In this document: one piece after another, positions 1 through 9,597 of the stretch | Layout: each line of letters begins with the position of its first letter | How positions within the stretch are numbered: the stretch's first letter is position 1 | From: Clostridium manihotivorum | Lineage (GTDB): Bacteria; Bacillota; Clostridia; Clostridiales; Clostridiaceae | Length of the DNA: 64,000 nt | Direction: 5' to 3' | Assembly: GCF_004015185.1 (NCBI RefSeq) | Contig: NZ_CP025746.1 | Coordinates: forward strand, 1,054,001 to 1,118,000 | Program-made: the position numbers and the translations under genes | Notes under the pieces: model-generated | Told to the model about the DNA's origin: nothing | The model's input: only the letters and a program-made list of their open reading frames with translations | Database searches by the model: none

Positions 1-1
1 A

Positions 2-619
2 CTTATTACTATAAAGGCAGTAAAGGTTATAGAAAGCTGTGAGGTTGTAGTAGTTCCAAGTGGAATGGCTGGTGGAAAAAGCATAGCTTTAGAAATAGCT
101 GAAGATTATATAAAAGAGGGTACAGAGGTATTAGTGAAGCATTTTCCAATGGGAGGAGAAGAGCAGGAGTCAAAGATATATGAGGCTTTTCAAGCAGTGG
201 AGGAAAAGCTTAAGGAAGGAAAGAACGTTGCTTTCTTAACCATAGGTGATCCATTTATATATAGTACCTATATATACTTATTAAGGCATATAGAAGAACA
301 CGGCTATGATACTGAAACAGTTCCTGGAATAGCGTCTTTTTGTGCCTGTGCAAGTGTTGCAAAAGAACCCTTAGTAATAGGCGATGAACCTCTTCTAATA
401 CTTCCAGGAAACCAAATAGACAAGATAACAGATGAAAAGAATGTAGTGCTTATGAAAGTATACAAGCAAGAAGAGAAAATAATTAATGCTTTAGAGGAAA
501 AAGGCTTTAATTATGTATATATAAAAAGAGCTGGAAGAGAAGGACAGGAAGTCCTAAGAGATAAAGCGGACATAATAAAGAATAGAGAGTATATGGCACT
601 AATTATAGCGCATAGATAG
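2..619 (+). CDS. cbiL: Cobalt-factor II C20-methyltransferase CbiL (5'-truncated by window edge)
   Basis: SAM-dependent methylation of C20 of (cobalt-)precorrin-2 in the anaerobic corrin pathway. The frame is open from base 2, so the protein continues off the window; about 205 of the usual ~230 residues are present. The tetrapyrrole-methylase signature GDPFIYSTY and the preceding MAGGKS segment fit CbiL/CobI better than the other methylases of the pathway. The first methionine visible (base 65) is internal, because strongly CbiL-like sequence precedes it. It is followed by cbiF, cbiG, cbiH and cbiJ, so it belongs to a cobalamin operon that begins upstream. Assignment is from recognised family motifs. 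Confidence 0.88.
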   Translation, partial: LITIKAVKVIESCEVVVVPSGMAGGKSIALEIAEDYIKEGTEVLVKHFPMGGEEQESKIYEAFQAVEEKLKEGKNVAFLTIGDPFIYSTYIYLLRHIEEHGYDTETVPGIASFCACASVAKEPLVIGDEPLLILPGNQIDKITDEKNVVLMKVYKQEEKIINALEEKGFNYVYIKRAGREGQEVLRDKADIIKNREYMALIIAHR

Positions 620-810
620 GTATAAGCTTAAATGTTACTAAAACAAGGTGCTTTTATAGTAGCTTACTGAAATTAAGGGGCTAGTTATACCATGCTTTAG
701 TGGACTTATGCGGATATTTTAGGTATATAGAAGCTCCCACATAATTGTTTAGCCTAATCATTATTTTTAAACATATTTTAAATATGAATAATTAAGAATA
801 AAATTACTTA

Positions 811-880
811 AGAACTAAGAACTAAGAACTAAGAACTAAGAACTAAGAACTAAGAACTAAGAACTAAGAACTAAGAACTT
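811..880. repeat. 7-bp tandem repeat, about ten units
   Basis: Nine perfect direct copies of AGAACTA run from 811 to 873, followed by one copy ending in T (874-880) and a degenerate AAGAACTT. The array sits in the 406-base gap between cbiL and cbiF, about 145 bases before cbiF. The unit length of 7 in non-coding DNA makes it a classic slippage (VNTR) locus. Nothing else is recognised in this gap. Confidence 0.95.
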
Positions 881-1025
881 AAGAACTTAACAGTTTAAGA
901 GTATAACAATATAACAACAAAAGAATTTAAACATTTAAAAATATAACAAGCTAAGAATATAAGAATTTATAGGAAACATGCGGGTTTAGAGCTTTTTAAG
1001 GAACAAAAATAGGAGGATAAGAGAG

Positions 1026-1802
1026 ATGGTTTATTTTATAGGGGCAGGTCCAGGGGATGCAGATTTAATAACTGTAAAGGGGAGAGACATATTATCAAAA
1101 GCTGATGTGGTTATCTATGCAGGTTCTTTAGTTAGCAAAGAACATTTAGAATTTTGCAAAGAAGGAGTACGTATCTTCAACTCAGCTATGATGAATTTGG
1201 ATGAAGTTATTGAGGTTATAAAGCAAAGTGAGGATAAAGGTAAGATGGTGGTAAGACTTCATACTGGAGATCCTTCTATTTATGGTGCCATAAAAGAACA
1301 GATGGATGAGCTTAAGACTTTAGGAATAGATTACGAGGTTATTCCAGGAGTTAGTTCCTTTACTGCAGCAGCTGCTGCTATAAAGAGCGAGTTTACCCTT
1401 CCAAAGGTTACTCAGACTGTAATTCTTACAAGAGTTGAAGGAAGAACTCCAGTGCCAGAAGGTGAAGACTTAGAGGCGTTAGCAAAGATAGGAGCTTCTA
1501 TGGCAATATTCTTATCTATAAGTATGATAGATAAGGTAGTAGCAAAGCTTAGAAGAGGCTATGGAAGGAATGTGCCTATAGTAGTGGTTGAAAGAGCTAC
1601 CTGGGAGGACGAAAGAGTTATATATGGAACTCTTGATGATATATCAGAAAAGGTTAAAGCTGCAAACATAACTAAATGTGCTCAGATTTTAGTAGGTGAC
1701 TTTATAGATTGCGATTATGAAAAGAGTAAATTATATGATAAGAGCTTTACTCACATGTTTAGAGAGGGAATAAATGAAGATAGCAGCGATTTGCATAAAT
1801 AG
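1026..1802 (+). CDS. cbiF: Cobalt-precorrin-4 C11-methyltransferase CbiF
   Basis: SAM-dependent C11 methylation in anaerobic cobalamin synthesis. The 258-residue length is normal. The N-terminal FIGAGPGDADLIT motif and the central HTGDPSIYGA motif are those of the CobM/CbiF branch of tetrapyrrole methylases, and VVERATWEDE is typical of its C-terminal half. An AGGAGGATAAGAG ribosome-binding region precedes the ATG. The 3' end overlaps cbiG by 29 bases, implying translational coupling. Confidence 0.93.
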   Translation: MVYFIGAGPGDADLITVKGRDILSKADVVIYAGSLVSKEHLEFCKEGVRIFNSAMMNLDEVIEVIKQSEDKGKMVVRLHTGDPSIYGAIKEQMDELKTLGIDYEVIPGVSSFTAAAAAIKSEFTLPKVTQTVILTRVEGRTPVPEGEDLEALAKIGASMAIFLSISMIDKVVAKLRRGYGRNVPIVVVERATWEDERVIYGTLDDISEKVKAANITKCAQILVGDFIDCDYEKSKLYDKSFTHMFREGINEDSSDLHK

Positions 1803-2880
1803 TCAAGGCGAAGAGCTTTATAAAAAGATAAATAAAGAGCTTAAGGTTGACCTATACAAAAAGCAGGAAGGTGAAGGCTTTAAACTCAGAGAAGTTACAG
1901 AAAAACTTATGGAAAGATATGAGGCTATCATTTTTTTCTCATCTACAGGCATTGCGGTTAGGGCTATAGCTCCTTATTTAAAAGCAAAGGATAAAGATCC
2001 AGCAGTACTTGTTATAGATATCTTAGGTAACTATGTAATCAGTCTTTTAAGCGGACACTTAGGAGGAGCAAATTCTTTAACTTTAAAAGTTGCTGACATA
2101 ATAAAGGCAGCACCTGTAATAACTACTGCCACTGACAACCTAGGGCTATGTGCCCCAGATATCTTAGCTAAGGATAATGGCCTTATAATAAAGGATTTAA
2201 AGAAGGCGAAGGATATAGCAGCGAGCTTAGTTGCTGGAGAAAAGGTGTTTTTTATTGATGAAGAAGATAAGCTTGAAACACCTACAGGATATGTAAGAAG
2301 AGCTTTTAAGGAATATTTCAAAGACATAAGTGACGACTTACGAAATGATATAGATAGTAGTGGGCTTAATAAAAAACCAGTTAGTAAGGTATCTGATTGT
2401 GTTAGTGACGGCTTATTGGAAAATTGTAATACTAATAAAGCTAACACAGTACTAGTGACAAATAAAAGTAACTATTTAAAAGACAATAAAACTTTATGCC
2501 TAATAAGAAAAAATTTGATTTTAGGAATTGGTTGCAGGAAAAGCTATTCACCAGATAAGATGAAGGATATAGTTACCAGTAAGCTTGAAGAGCTCGGTTA
2601 TGATAAAAAGGCTGTAAAGACTGTTGCAACTGTGGAGATTAAAAAAGATGAAGAGGCTATAAAAAGCCTTTCACAGTATCTAGAGGCAGAGCTTAAGATA
2701 GCAGCCATAGAAGATATAAGAAAGATTCAATATAGATACAAAGGCAGTGATTTTGTGGAAAAGACCATAGGGGTAAGAGCTGTGTGTGAACCCTCTGTGG
2801 AGCTTTTTGGAGGAAGACTTTTAACAGAAAAACTTAGTATTGATGGAATGACTTTGTGCATTGGAGTGGAGGATATATAA
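1774..2880 (+). CDS. cbiG: Cobalt-precorrin-5A hydrolase CbiG
   Basis: Opens the ring-A lactone of cobalt-precorrin-5A, releasing acetaldehyde. At 368 residues it has the N-terminal CbiG domain (FFSSTGIAVRAIAP, then LLSGHLGGAN), a variable linker near residues 190-245, and the C-terminal domain starting at LGIGCRKSYS. It starts with ATG behind GAGGG inside the end of cbiF, and its stop overlaps the start of cbiH (TAATG). The linker, rich in Ser, Asn and Thr, is the only non-conserved part. Confidence 0.92.
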   Translation: MKIAAICINSQGEELYKKINKELKVDLYKKQEGEGFKLREVTEKLMERYEAIIFFSSTGIAVRAIAPYLKAKDKDPAVLVIDILGNYVISLLSGHLGGANSLTLKVADIIKAAPVITTATDNLGLCAPDILAKDNGLIIKDLKKAKDIAASLVAGEKVFFIDEEDKLETPTGYVRRAFKEYFKDISDDLRNDIDSSGLNKKPVSKVSDCVSDGLLENCNTNKANTVLVTNKSNYLKDNKTLCLIRKNLILGIGCRKSYSPDKMKDIVTSKLEELGYDKKAVKTVATVEIKKDEEAIKSLSQYLEAELKIAAIEDIRKIQYRYKGSDFVEKTIGVRAVCEPSVELFGGRLLTEKLSIDGMTLCIGVEDI

Positions 2881-3596
2881 TGGGAAAACTATATGTAATA
2901 GGAATTGGTCCTGGTGGACTTGAACATATGTCAATAAGAGCTAAGGAAGCAATTGAAGAAAGTGATATAGTAGTTGGATATACAAGGTATATAGAGTTTG
3001 TAAAACCACTATTAGAGGGAAAAAGAGTTTTCTCAACAGGTATGATGGGTGAAGAAGATAGATGTAAGGAAGCGCTAAAGCTATGTAAGGAGGGCACTGT
3101 TTCTGTAATAAGTACTGGAGATTCAGGAATATACGGAATGGCAGGTTTAATACTTGAGCTTAGAGATGACGAAGAGGTAGAGGTGATTCCAGGAATAACT
3201 GCTTCCTCAGCAGCAGGCTCTATAGTAGGAGCACCGCTTATGCATGACTCTTGTAACATAAGTCTAAGTGACCTTATGACACCTTATGAGCTTATAAAGA
3301 AGAGAGTACAGTTAGCAGCAGAAGGTGACTTTGTAATATCTTTATACAATCCAAGAAGCAAGGGAAGAGCTGATTATCTAAGAGAAAACTTAGCTGTTAT
3401 AAGAAAATATAGAAATGGTGATACTCCTGTTGCTTTAGTGAAGAATGCTTTAAGAGATGGACAGGAAGTGACCATAGCGACTCTAGATACCTTTGACTGT
3501 ACTAAGGCTGATATGCTTTCAATAGTTATTATAGGTAATAGCCAAAGCTATATTAAAGATGGATATTTCGTAACTCCAAGAGGTTATAAGCTATGA
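2880..3596 (+). CDS. cbiH: Cobalt-precorrin-3B C17-methyltransferase CbiH
   Basis: Ring-contracting C17 methylation in the anaerobic pathway. The start is set at the ATG at 2880, in the TAATG junction with cbiG and preceded by GTGGAGG, giving 238 residues; an in-frame ATG at 2856 lacks a ribosome-binding site. YVIGIGPGG, STGDSGIYGMAG and SLYNPRSKGR are characteristic of the CobJ/CbiH group. Its end overlaps cbiJ by four bases (ATGA). Confidence 0.93.
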   Translation: MGKLYVIGIGPGGLEHMSIRAKEAIEESDIVVGYTRYIEFVKPLLEGKRVFSTGMMGEEDRCKEALKLCKEGTVSVISTGDSGIYGMAGLILELRDDEEVEVIPGITASSAAGSIVGAPLMHDSCNISLSDLMTPYELIKKRVQLAAEGDFVISLYNPRSKGRADYLRENLAVIRKYRNGDTPVALVKNALRDGQEVTIATLDTFDCTKADMLSIVIIGNSQSYIKDGYFVTPRGYKL

Positions 3597-4354
3597 TAGC
3601 TTTAATCTTAGGAACTTCTGAGGGAAAGAAGATTCTTTCTCTATTAAATCAGTTTACTGAAGATATTGCTGTTTCAACTGCTACTAGCTATGGAGGAGAA
3701 CTTCTAAAGGATTATAAATATAGGGTATTAAATACAAAGCCTTTGGACTACGAAGAACTAAAAAGCTTCCTTCTAGAAAATAATATTAAAGTTCTTGTGG
3801 ATGCATCTCATCCTTATGCACAGGTAGTTACGGAAAATGCAGTAAAGGCCTGTGAAGCTTTAAACATAGAATATTTAAGGTATGAAAGACCATCAGTAGC
3901 TGATAGGTACAAAGAACATATAGTCAGCGTCAAAGATTATGATCAGCTTTATGAAGAACTTTCAAAAATAGATGGTCCTATATTAAATACCACTGGAAGT
4001 AATAATATCAACAAATTTATAGCTATGGAACTTAAAAACAGAGTCATTCATAGAGTGCTTCCGTCAGTTAAGGTTATGGAAAAATGCTTTGAACTTGGCT
4101 TGAAAACTGAAGATATAATAGCTATTAAGGGTCCTATAAGCTATGAACTGAATCTAGCATTTATAGATGAATATGTTGCTAAGGCCATGGTGTTAAAAGA
4201 CAGTGGAGCAGAAGGTGGAACAGAAGAAAAACTAAGAGCTGCAATTGATAGAGACGTAAAGATATTTTTAATAGAAAGAGCTGAAGCTAAGTACAAGAAC
4301 TCCTTTGATGATATAGAAGCATTGGTAAAACATATAAATAGAAGATTTAATTAG
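3593..4354 (+). CDS. cbiJ: Cobalt-precorrin-6A reductase CbiJ
   Basis: NAD(P)H-dependent reduction of the macrocycle, the step after CbiD-type methylation. The 253-residue protein begins with the nucleotide-binding LILGTSEGKKIL motif and contains VDASHPYAQVVTENA and LRYERP, all typical of CobK/CbiJ. Last gene of the co-transcribed block: ATGA overlap with cbiH upstream and a strong inverted repeat directly downstream. Confidence 0.92.
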   Translation: MIALILGTSEGKKILSLLNQFTEDIAVSTATSYGGELLKDYKYRVLNTKPLDYEELKSFLLENNIKVLVDASHPYAQVVTENAVKACEALNIEYLRYERPSVADRYKEHIVSVKDYDQLYEELSKIDGPILNTTGSNNINKFIAMELKNRVIHRVLPSVKVMEKCFELGLKTEDIIAIKGPISYELNLAFIDEYVAKAMVLKDSGAEGGTEEKLRAAIDRDVKIFLIERAEAKYKNSFDDIEALVKHINRRFN

Positions 4355-4356
4355 AT

Positions 4357-4408
4357 ATAACCTTATCTCAATTAAGGTATTCTGTTGAAATTGAGATAAG
4401 GTATATTT
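4357..4408 (+). terminator. Stem-loop closing the cbi biosynthesis operon
   Basis: A 14-bp perfect inverted repeat (ACCTTATCTCAATT at 4360-4373 and its complement at 4389-4402) begins just after the cbiJ stop. The following tract (ATATTTAT) is only moderately T-rich. The remaining gap up to cbiM (4409-4811) holds one short repeat-A remnant and no recognisable cobalamin riboswitch. Confidence 0.7.
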
Positions 4409-4688
4409 ATGATGAATTTTGAAATTTTGATATTAATCATGTAGGATATTTTCTGTTTTGAGATAATGCTGAAGTTATGAAATATAATTTGACTAATATT
4501 GTTTTTAGAAGTAAAGTAAATGTTTAATTACGCACTAGTATCGATGGATCATATAGATTATATAGTTATACTATAAAAATGTAAATAATAGTAATAAATT
4601 AAGACAAAGTCTTTATGATTTAAAATGATAAATAATAATAAAGAGTAATATAGAATAATATTCAATGCGAATGAGAAGTTTTAATTTA

Positions 4689-4736
4689 GGCTATGTTTAA
4701 TTTCAACACGGTACTTTAACAGAGCCTTAAGTTAAA
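4689..4736 (+). repeat. Repeat family A, minimal copy lacking the central hairpin
   Basis: 48 bases starting GGCTATGTTTAA and ending ACTTTAACAGAGCC. Both ends match the two ends of the full-length family-A copies (for example 35322-35453), but the roughly 80-base central hairpin is missing, as expected after deletion between internal repeats. Confidence 0.75.
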
Positions 4737-4811
4737 CTCAATATTTTAACAATGTGTAATTGAAAAAAATAGTATATTCGTATTTATGTAAATATATAGT
4801 GAGGTGATAGA

Positions 4812-5552
4812 ATGGCTAAAAAGTATCAGATTGCACTTGGAATATTTTTAGTGTTTTTTCTTTGGCCTAGAAATGCCTATGCCATGCACATAATGGAGGG
4901 ATATCTTCCGCTTGGTTGGTGAATAGCTTGGGGAGTTTTGACAATACCTTTCGTAATAGTAGGTTTCTTTAATATAAAGAAAATGATTGAAGAAAATCCT
5001 AAGACAAAAATGCTTATAGCCATGGTTGGAGCTTTTGCTTTTGTGCTTTCAGCTTTGAAGATACCTTCAGTTACAGGCAGTAGCTCTCACCCAACTGGAG
5101 TTGGGCTTGGAGCGATTCTTTTTGGACCTGGGGTTATGAGTGTATTAGGACTTATAGTATTAATATTTCAGGCTTTGCTTTTAGCCCATGGAGGTATTAC
5201 AACTCTTGGAGCTAATACTTTTTCTATGGCTATTGTAGGACCATTGGTTTCATACATTTTGTACAAACTTTTAAGCAAGTTTAAAGTACCCAGTGGCGTA
5301 TCAGTTTTTATAGCTGCAATGTTAGGGGACTTGATGACCTATGTTACTACCTCAGTTCAACTTTCGCTAGCTTTTCCTGATCAAAATGGAGGAATTGTTG
5401 CTTCAATAATAAAGTTTATGGGGATTTTCGCAGTTACTCAGATTCCTCTTGCTATAAGTGAAGGTTTACTCACAGTGATAATCTTTAATTTATTGAGGAA
5501 TTATAATAAACAGGAGTTGGTAGAACTTAAGGTTATAAAAGAGGAGGAGTAA
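4812..5552 (+). pseudogene. cbiM: Cobalt ECF transporter substrate-binding subunit CbiM, interrupted by in-frame TGA
   Basis: Membrane S-component that binds Co(II). From ATG 4812 (RBS GAGGTG) the frame encodes a signal sequence ending NAYA, then the mature N-terminus MHIMEGYLP whose Met-His-Ile metal site is diagnostic. Codon 37 (4920-4922) is TGA; the same frame then continues without fault to 5552 through [19 protein letters not shown] and [14 protein letters not shown], all well conserved. Total would be 246 codons. A TTG at 4938 could reinitiate but would omit the signal and the metal-binding N-terminus, and its Shine-Dalgarno spacing is poor. Either a recent nonsense mutation or a sequencing error; no selenocysteine signal is evident. 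Confidence 0.82.
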
Positions 5553-5555
5553 TAA

Positions 5556-5864
5556 GTGGGAGCAAAGAAAAAGAGCTTTTGGGTAAAGAATATAATATTA
5601 GGTTTATTAGTCGTAATCATAGCAGCAGTACCATTAATTTTTATGAAGAATGCAGAGTTTTCAGGCTCAGATGATCAGGCTGAGAAGGCTATAAGTGATA
5701 TAAATAAAGATTATAAACCTTGGTTTAAGCCTGTATGGCAACCACCTAGCGGGGAAATAGAAAGCTTGCTGTTTGCAGTACAAGCAGCCCTTGGTTCAGG
5801 AGTTGTATGTTATTATTTTGGATACCAAAAGGGGAAGAACAGAAGGGAAAAAGAAAAGCTATGA
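5556..5864 (+). CDS. cbiN: Cobalt transport protein CbiN
   Basis: Small auxiliary subunit of the CbiMNQO energy-coupling-factor cobalt importer. The 102-residue protein has two membrane segments (about residues 11-30 and 68-87) separated by an extracytoplasmic loop with the conserved pattern KPWFKPVWQPPSGEIESLLF. It uses a GTG start behind GAGGAGGAG, three bases after the cbiM frame ends, and overlaps cbiQ by four bases. Confidence 0.9.
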   Translation: MGAKKKSFWVKNIILGLLVVIIAAVPLIFMKNAEFSGSDDQAEKAISDINKDYKPWFKPVWQPPSGEIESLLFAVQAALGSGVVCYYFGYQKGKNRREKEKL

Positions 5865-6634
5865 TATCTATAGACAAGCTAGCTTATATATCGGCTTTAA
5901 GGAATAAAAGTCCTATAGAAAAGTTTTTATTTTCCATGATAACACTAATATTTTGCCTTGGGTTAAACAAGCCTTTAATATCTTTATTAGTATTAATTTT
6001 CATGTCTACAATTTTAGTGAATAAAGGTCAGCTACCATTAAAAACTTATATAAAGCTAATGCTGCTGCCTTTCACATTTTTGATAATAGGGGTTCTTACT
6101 ATTGCAGTAAATATAGTTGATGGAAGTAAAGCCTCATTTATTATATTTCACTTAAAAAGTGTCAGTATAGGATGTACCATGGATAGCCTTAAAACGGCTG
6201 GTGAGATAGGCTTAAAAGCCTTAGCTTCTGTAGCTTGTTTATATTTTTTAATACTTACAACGCCAGTATTTGAAATACTTATAGTTTTAAGAAAGCTTAA
6301 ATGCCCTAAGCTATTTGTAGAGCTTATGGGGCTTATCTATAGATTTATTTTTGTTATTCTTGATAGAGCTAATATGATCTTTATTTCTCAGAATTCTAGG
6401 TTAGGATATTCAAATATTAGATTAGGCTATAACTCCTTAGGAAAATTGGTAGCATCATTATTTATTAGCTCTTATAAAAAGTCGCAGGATGTTTATATGG
6501 CTATGGAAGCAAGAGGTTACATGGGGGAAATAAATCTTATCTATGATAAACAAAATACTTCCTATAGAAATATGTTAAAGATCTTAAGCTTTGAGATTGT
6601 ATTAGTAATTATAAGAATTGTTATATATTATTAA
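5861..6634 (+). CDS. cbiQ: Cobalt ECF transporter transmembrane subunit CbiQ
   Basis: T-component that couples the ATPase to CbiMN. Start taken at the ATG overlapping the cbiN stop (ATGA), giving 257 residues with about five membrane helices. The coupling-helix signatures are present: MAMEARGYMGE near residue 210 and the RANMIFISQNSRLGY segment. A shorter distance to cbiN supports this start over the upstream in-frame ATG at 5807. Separated from cbiO by 178 bases containing repeat C. Confidence 0.9.
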   Translation: MISIDKLAYISALRNKSPIEKFLFSMITLIFCLGLNKPLISLLVLIFMSTILVNKGQLPLKTYIKLMLLPFTFLIIGVLTIAVNIVDGSKASFIIFHLKSVSIGCTMDSLKTAGEIGLKALASVACLYFLILTTPVFEILIVLRKLKCPKLFVELMGLIYRFIFVILDRANMIFISQNSRLGYSNIRLGYNSLGKLVASLFISSYKKSQDVYMAMEARGYMGEINLIYDKQNTSYRNMLKILSFEIVLVIIRIVIYY

Positions 6635-6673
6635 ATGAGCTTTTATGTAGTTGGCATTATAAAATACTCATGT

Positions 6674-6774
6674 AGATATACAACTTCAACTATTAATTTA
6701 TCTATGTAATTATAATCACCAGAAGTTTGGATTATTTAACGTATATATATTAAATTGTTATAAAGCATGACTAT
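6674..6774. repeat. Repeat family C, copy 1
   Basis: About 100 bases in the cbiQ-cbiO gap that closely match 30203-30304 in the ger-gpmA gap, including the shared cores AACTTCAACTATTAATTTAT and TAATCACCAGAAG. No coding potential; function unknown. Confidence 0.75.
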
Positions 6775-6812
6775 ATCAAAGCCTATAAATATTAATTAGT
6801 GGGAGGAATAGC

Positions 6813-7652
6813 TTGAGTAATTATATATTGGAATGTAAAAACTTAAGTTTCAAATATCCTGATGGAACCTTGGCGTTAAAGGATGTAAGCATTAAGCTTG
6901 AAGAAGGAAAGAAGATAGCTTTCCTTGGAGTAAATGGTTCAGGTAAATCCACATTATTTCTAAATTTTAATGGTATATTGAAGCCAAGCGAAGGCTTTAT
7001 TTATTACAATGGTGAAGAAATAAAATATAATACAAAGCACCTAAGACAGCTAAGAAAAAACATAGGAATTGTATTTCAAGATCCTGAAAATCAACTGTTT
7101 TCAGCAAATGTTTATCAGGAAGTATCTTTTGGGGCTATGAATTTAAAGCTGCCAGAAGAAGAGGTTAAGAAAAGAGTTGATAAAGCCTTAAATGATACGG
7201 GAATGTATTCTTTTAAGGATAAAGCCGTGCATTTTTTAAGCTACGGACAGAAAAAGCGAATATCTATATCTGATATATTGGTTATGGATCCGAAGGTTAT
7301 AATTTTGGATGAGCCAACCTCAAGTCTCGATCCTAAGCACTCTAGCCAGGTAGTGGAGATGCTTAATGAACTTAATTCAAAAGGTATGACTGTAATACTA
7401 TCTACTCATGACGTGGATTTAGCTTACCAGTGGGCAGATTATATATTTATCATGAAAGATGGTGCTTTAGTTAAAGAAGGAGCTCCAGAAGAAGTACTTG
7501 AAGATAGTGAGTTTTTGCAGCAGTGCTATCTTAAAAAGCCAACTATACTAACTATATATGAAGAGTTAATAGCTTTAGGAAAGATAAGAGAAGATAAGGG
7601 CGTGCCTAGAGGCTTAGAGGAACTAATAAATCTTTTAAGAACCTATAAGTAG
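6813..7652 (+). CDS. cbiO: Cobalt ECF transporter ATPase CbiO
   Basis: ATP-hydrolysing subunit of the cobalt importer. 279 residues with Walker A GVNGSGKST (about 39-47), Q-loop FQDPENQLFS, signature LSYGQKKRISI, Walker B VIILDEPTSSLD and switch His in LSTHDVD. The start is TTG at 6813 behind GGGAGG. The C-terminal tail after residue 240 is typical of ECF ATPases. Downstream is an IS1182-type element, so the operon's original terminator region has been invaded. Confidence 0.92.
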   Translation: MSNYILECKNLSFKYPDGTLALKDVSIKLEEGKKIAFLGVNGSGKSTLFLNFNGILKPSEGFIYYNGEEIKYNTKHLRQLRKNIGIVFQDPENQLFSANVYQEVSFGAMNLKLPEEEVKKRVDKALNDTGMYSFKDKAVHFLSYGQKKRISISDILVMDPKVIILDEPTSSLDPKHSSQVVEMLNELNSKGMTVILSTHDVDLAYQWADYIFIMKDGALVKEGAPEEVLEDSEFLQQCYLKKPTILTIYEELIALGKIREDKGVPRGLEELINLLRTYK

Positions 7653-7692
7653 ATTAAAAAGAAGTATAGAATTTGATATAAAATTTACAAAG

Positions 7693-9597
7693 GGGGCTGT
7701 CGCATTAGCGGTTAAAAACCGCTGATGCTCAGCCCTAATTTTCTAAAAATTTGTAAGAATTACAACTATATTTTAGAATGTTTTTTCTGAAATTCTAAAA
7801 AATTGCGCACTTTAATAAGCCTTTTCTATTAAGGCTATTTTTAAACAATTAGTTTTTAAAAGTTTAAATTTATGCACTGTTTTTTAATGAAAATAGGTGT
7901 TTTCCAGTTCTCTCTGATTGGATTTTATTATGTAGTTTGTTTACATTATGTGCCATTGCTAAAAGAATACTTTCGGCCCAAACATTCTGTTTGCCCTTCG
8001 AGAGATATCTTCGGAAGCCCATATCTTGTTTTATCTCTGCAAAAGAACCTTCAGCTTGAATACTTCGGTTCATTCTAAGTTGGCGTACTTCTTCACTTAC
8101 AACTCTTTCTAAATCTTTTTTCTAAGCTTATTAAACAACTTTGAGGTTTCAAGATTTTTAGCTCTTTCTTCCAAAGGTGTCTTGCTGTTATTTCCTTTTA
8201 TACATTTGCTTTTGTAAGAACAAGAACTGCAATCTTCGCAAGTATATACTGTTTTTTCGCTTATGTATCCGGTTTTACTCTTTCTTTTTATAGTCTTACT
8301 AAATATTAACTTTTTATTATTCTTGCAGATATAGTAATCTCCAATTTCATCATAGTCCATATTATCAATTCTACTAATATCCCTTTGGTATTTCCTTGTT
8401 TTAGATATCTCATAGTTTGCTGGTTTAATGAAAGAGAGTTGTCCATTTTCTTCAATAAATAAATAGTTCTCTTCGCTTTCATAGCCAGCGTCAGCAACTA
8501 TTTTTAGATATTTAAAACTTAGAGATTCTTCCATGCTCTTAAGAAATGGAATAAGTGTAGGGGTATCCGTTGGCTGATCGCATACGGTGAGCCATACAAT
8601 ATATTCCGAATCAACACCGTGTTGGACATTGTATCCAGCTTTTAACTGACCATTTCCCATAGCGTCTTCTTTCATTCTCATAAATGTTGAATCATTATCT
8701 GTTTTTGAATAACTATTACGGTTACCGCAAATGTGCAACTTTTGCGTGTATTCTTTTAACTTGTCAAGATACTCTTCAAGAGTTTCAATAGATCGCTGTA
8801 ATGGCATTTTTCTTTTCCCTGATCCATGCACAAATTCAATATTTCTCTCATATTTCAGAGCGTAAAGCTTTTTTCGCAACTTTTTTATATGTTTCATCTT
8901 CACTTTGTCATTGTATATTATCTTAATTCCGTATAGTTCCTCACAGTTAGCTACTAAATCAGCCAATTTAACAAGAAGCTTTTCTAAATTCTTTGTAACT
9001 GCCTTTTTCCAAACAAAAGTATATTTATTAGCACAAGCCTCAATTTTAGTACCATCAATGAATATAGCATCTCCAGATATTTCTCCTGTAGCACGAAGAC
9101 ATTCTGTCATTTCAGCTAAGATTCTTTCTGCACATGGCGCAAAGTGTAAGCTTCTAAATCTAGCAAATGTTGAATGATCAGGTATTGGTGAATTTTCAAG
9201 AAGATACATGAAGTTAATATCACGTCGGCAATATTTTTCCATATCCCGTGAAGAATAGATATGGTTCATGTAAGAATAGAGTACAATCTTCAGCATCTGT
9301 CGTGGCGTAGCTTGATTTTCCCTAATTCTGGGAATAAGTCGAATATAAATCTGTTAAATCCATCTCCTCTACAAATTGACTTAGCAAACGCACCGAATCA
9401 TTAACTGAGACCATATAATCAATATTAAATGGAAGTTTTAATTGATAACTTCCTTTATTTAAAGTATAATCTTTATGTAAATTAATATGTTTGGTCATAT
9501 ATTAATTTTACAATAAATCCAGCACTCTTGTGAATGCTGGATTTATTTTTTATGCAAAAAACGGAGCTGTGCACTAATTAATTAGTGCGACAGCCCC
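7693..9597. mobile_element. IS1182-type insertion sequence, decayed
   Basis: Inverted ends GGGGCTGTCGCA (7693-7704) and its complement (9586-9597) flank a broken transposase gene. Just inside the left end is a hairpin GCATTAGCGGTT / AACCGCTGATGC. The bases outside the element form a short inverted repeat (AAATTTACAAA left, TTTGTGAATTT right), which suggests insertion into the loop of a terminator-like stem. No clear target duplication was found. Gap bases 9598-9699 hold nothing else recognised. Confidence 0.85.
7870..9498 (-). pseudogene. IS1182-family transposase, at least two frameshifts
   Basis: DDE transposase of the same family as the intact copy at 37842-39452. Three frame segments make up the protein. 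The N-terminal ~57 codons start at ATG 9498. The large middle (8109 to about 9330) contains SSRDMEKYCRRDINF, DGTKIEACANKYTFVWKK and KCIKGN. The C-terminal part (7870-8073) starts MNRSIQAEGSF. One extra base near 9330 and a shift in an A-run near 8115 break the frame. It cannot make a full-length protein without frameshifting at both places. Confidence 0.88.

Noticed and set aside
640-760. Degenerate family-A copy after cbiL
   Set aside because: Only GAAATTAAG and GCTT-like words match; inverted ends are missing.
811-880. CRISPR array
   Set aside because: The repeated unit is only 7 bases, contiguous and without spacers; no cas genes are near.
2031-3259. Antisense open frames across cbiG and cbiH
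   Set aside because: They are shadows of strongly conserved genes, with Ser/Leu-rich composition and no ribosome-binding sites.
4409-4811. Cobalamin riboswitch before cbiM
   Set aside because: No B12-box-like conserved core or long-range pairing was recognised in this gap.
4920-4922. TGA in cbiM as selenocysteine
   Set aside because: No selenocysteine insertion-type hairpin was seen directly after the codon, and the family does not use Sec.
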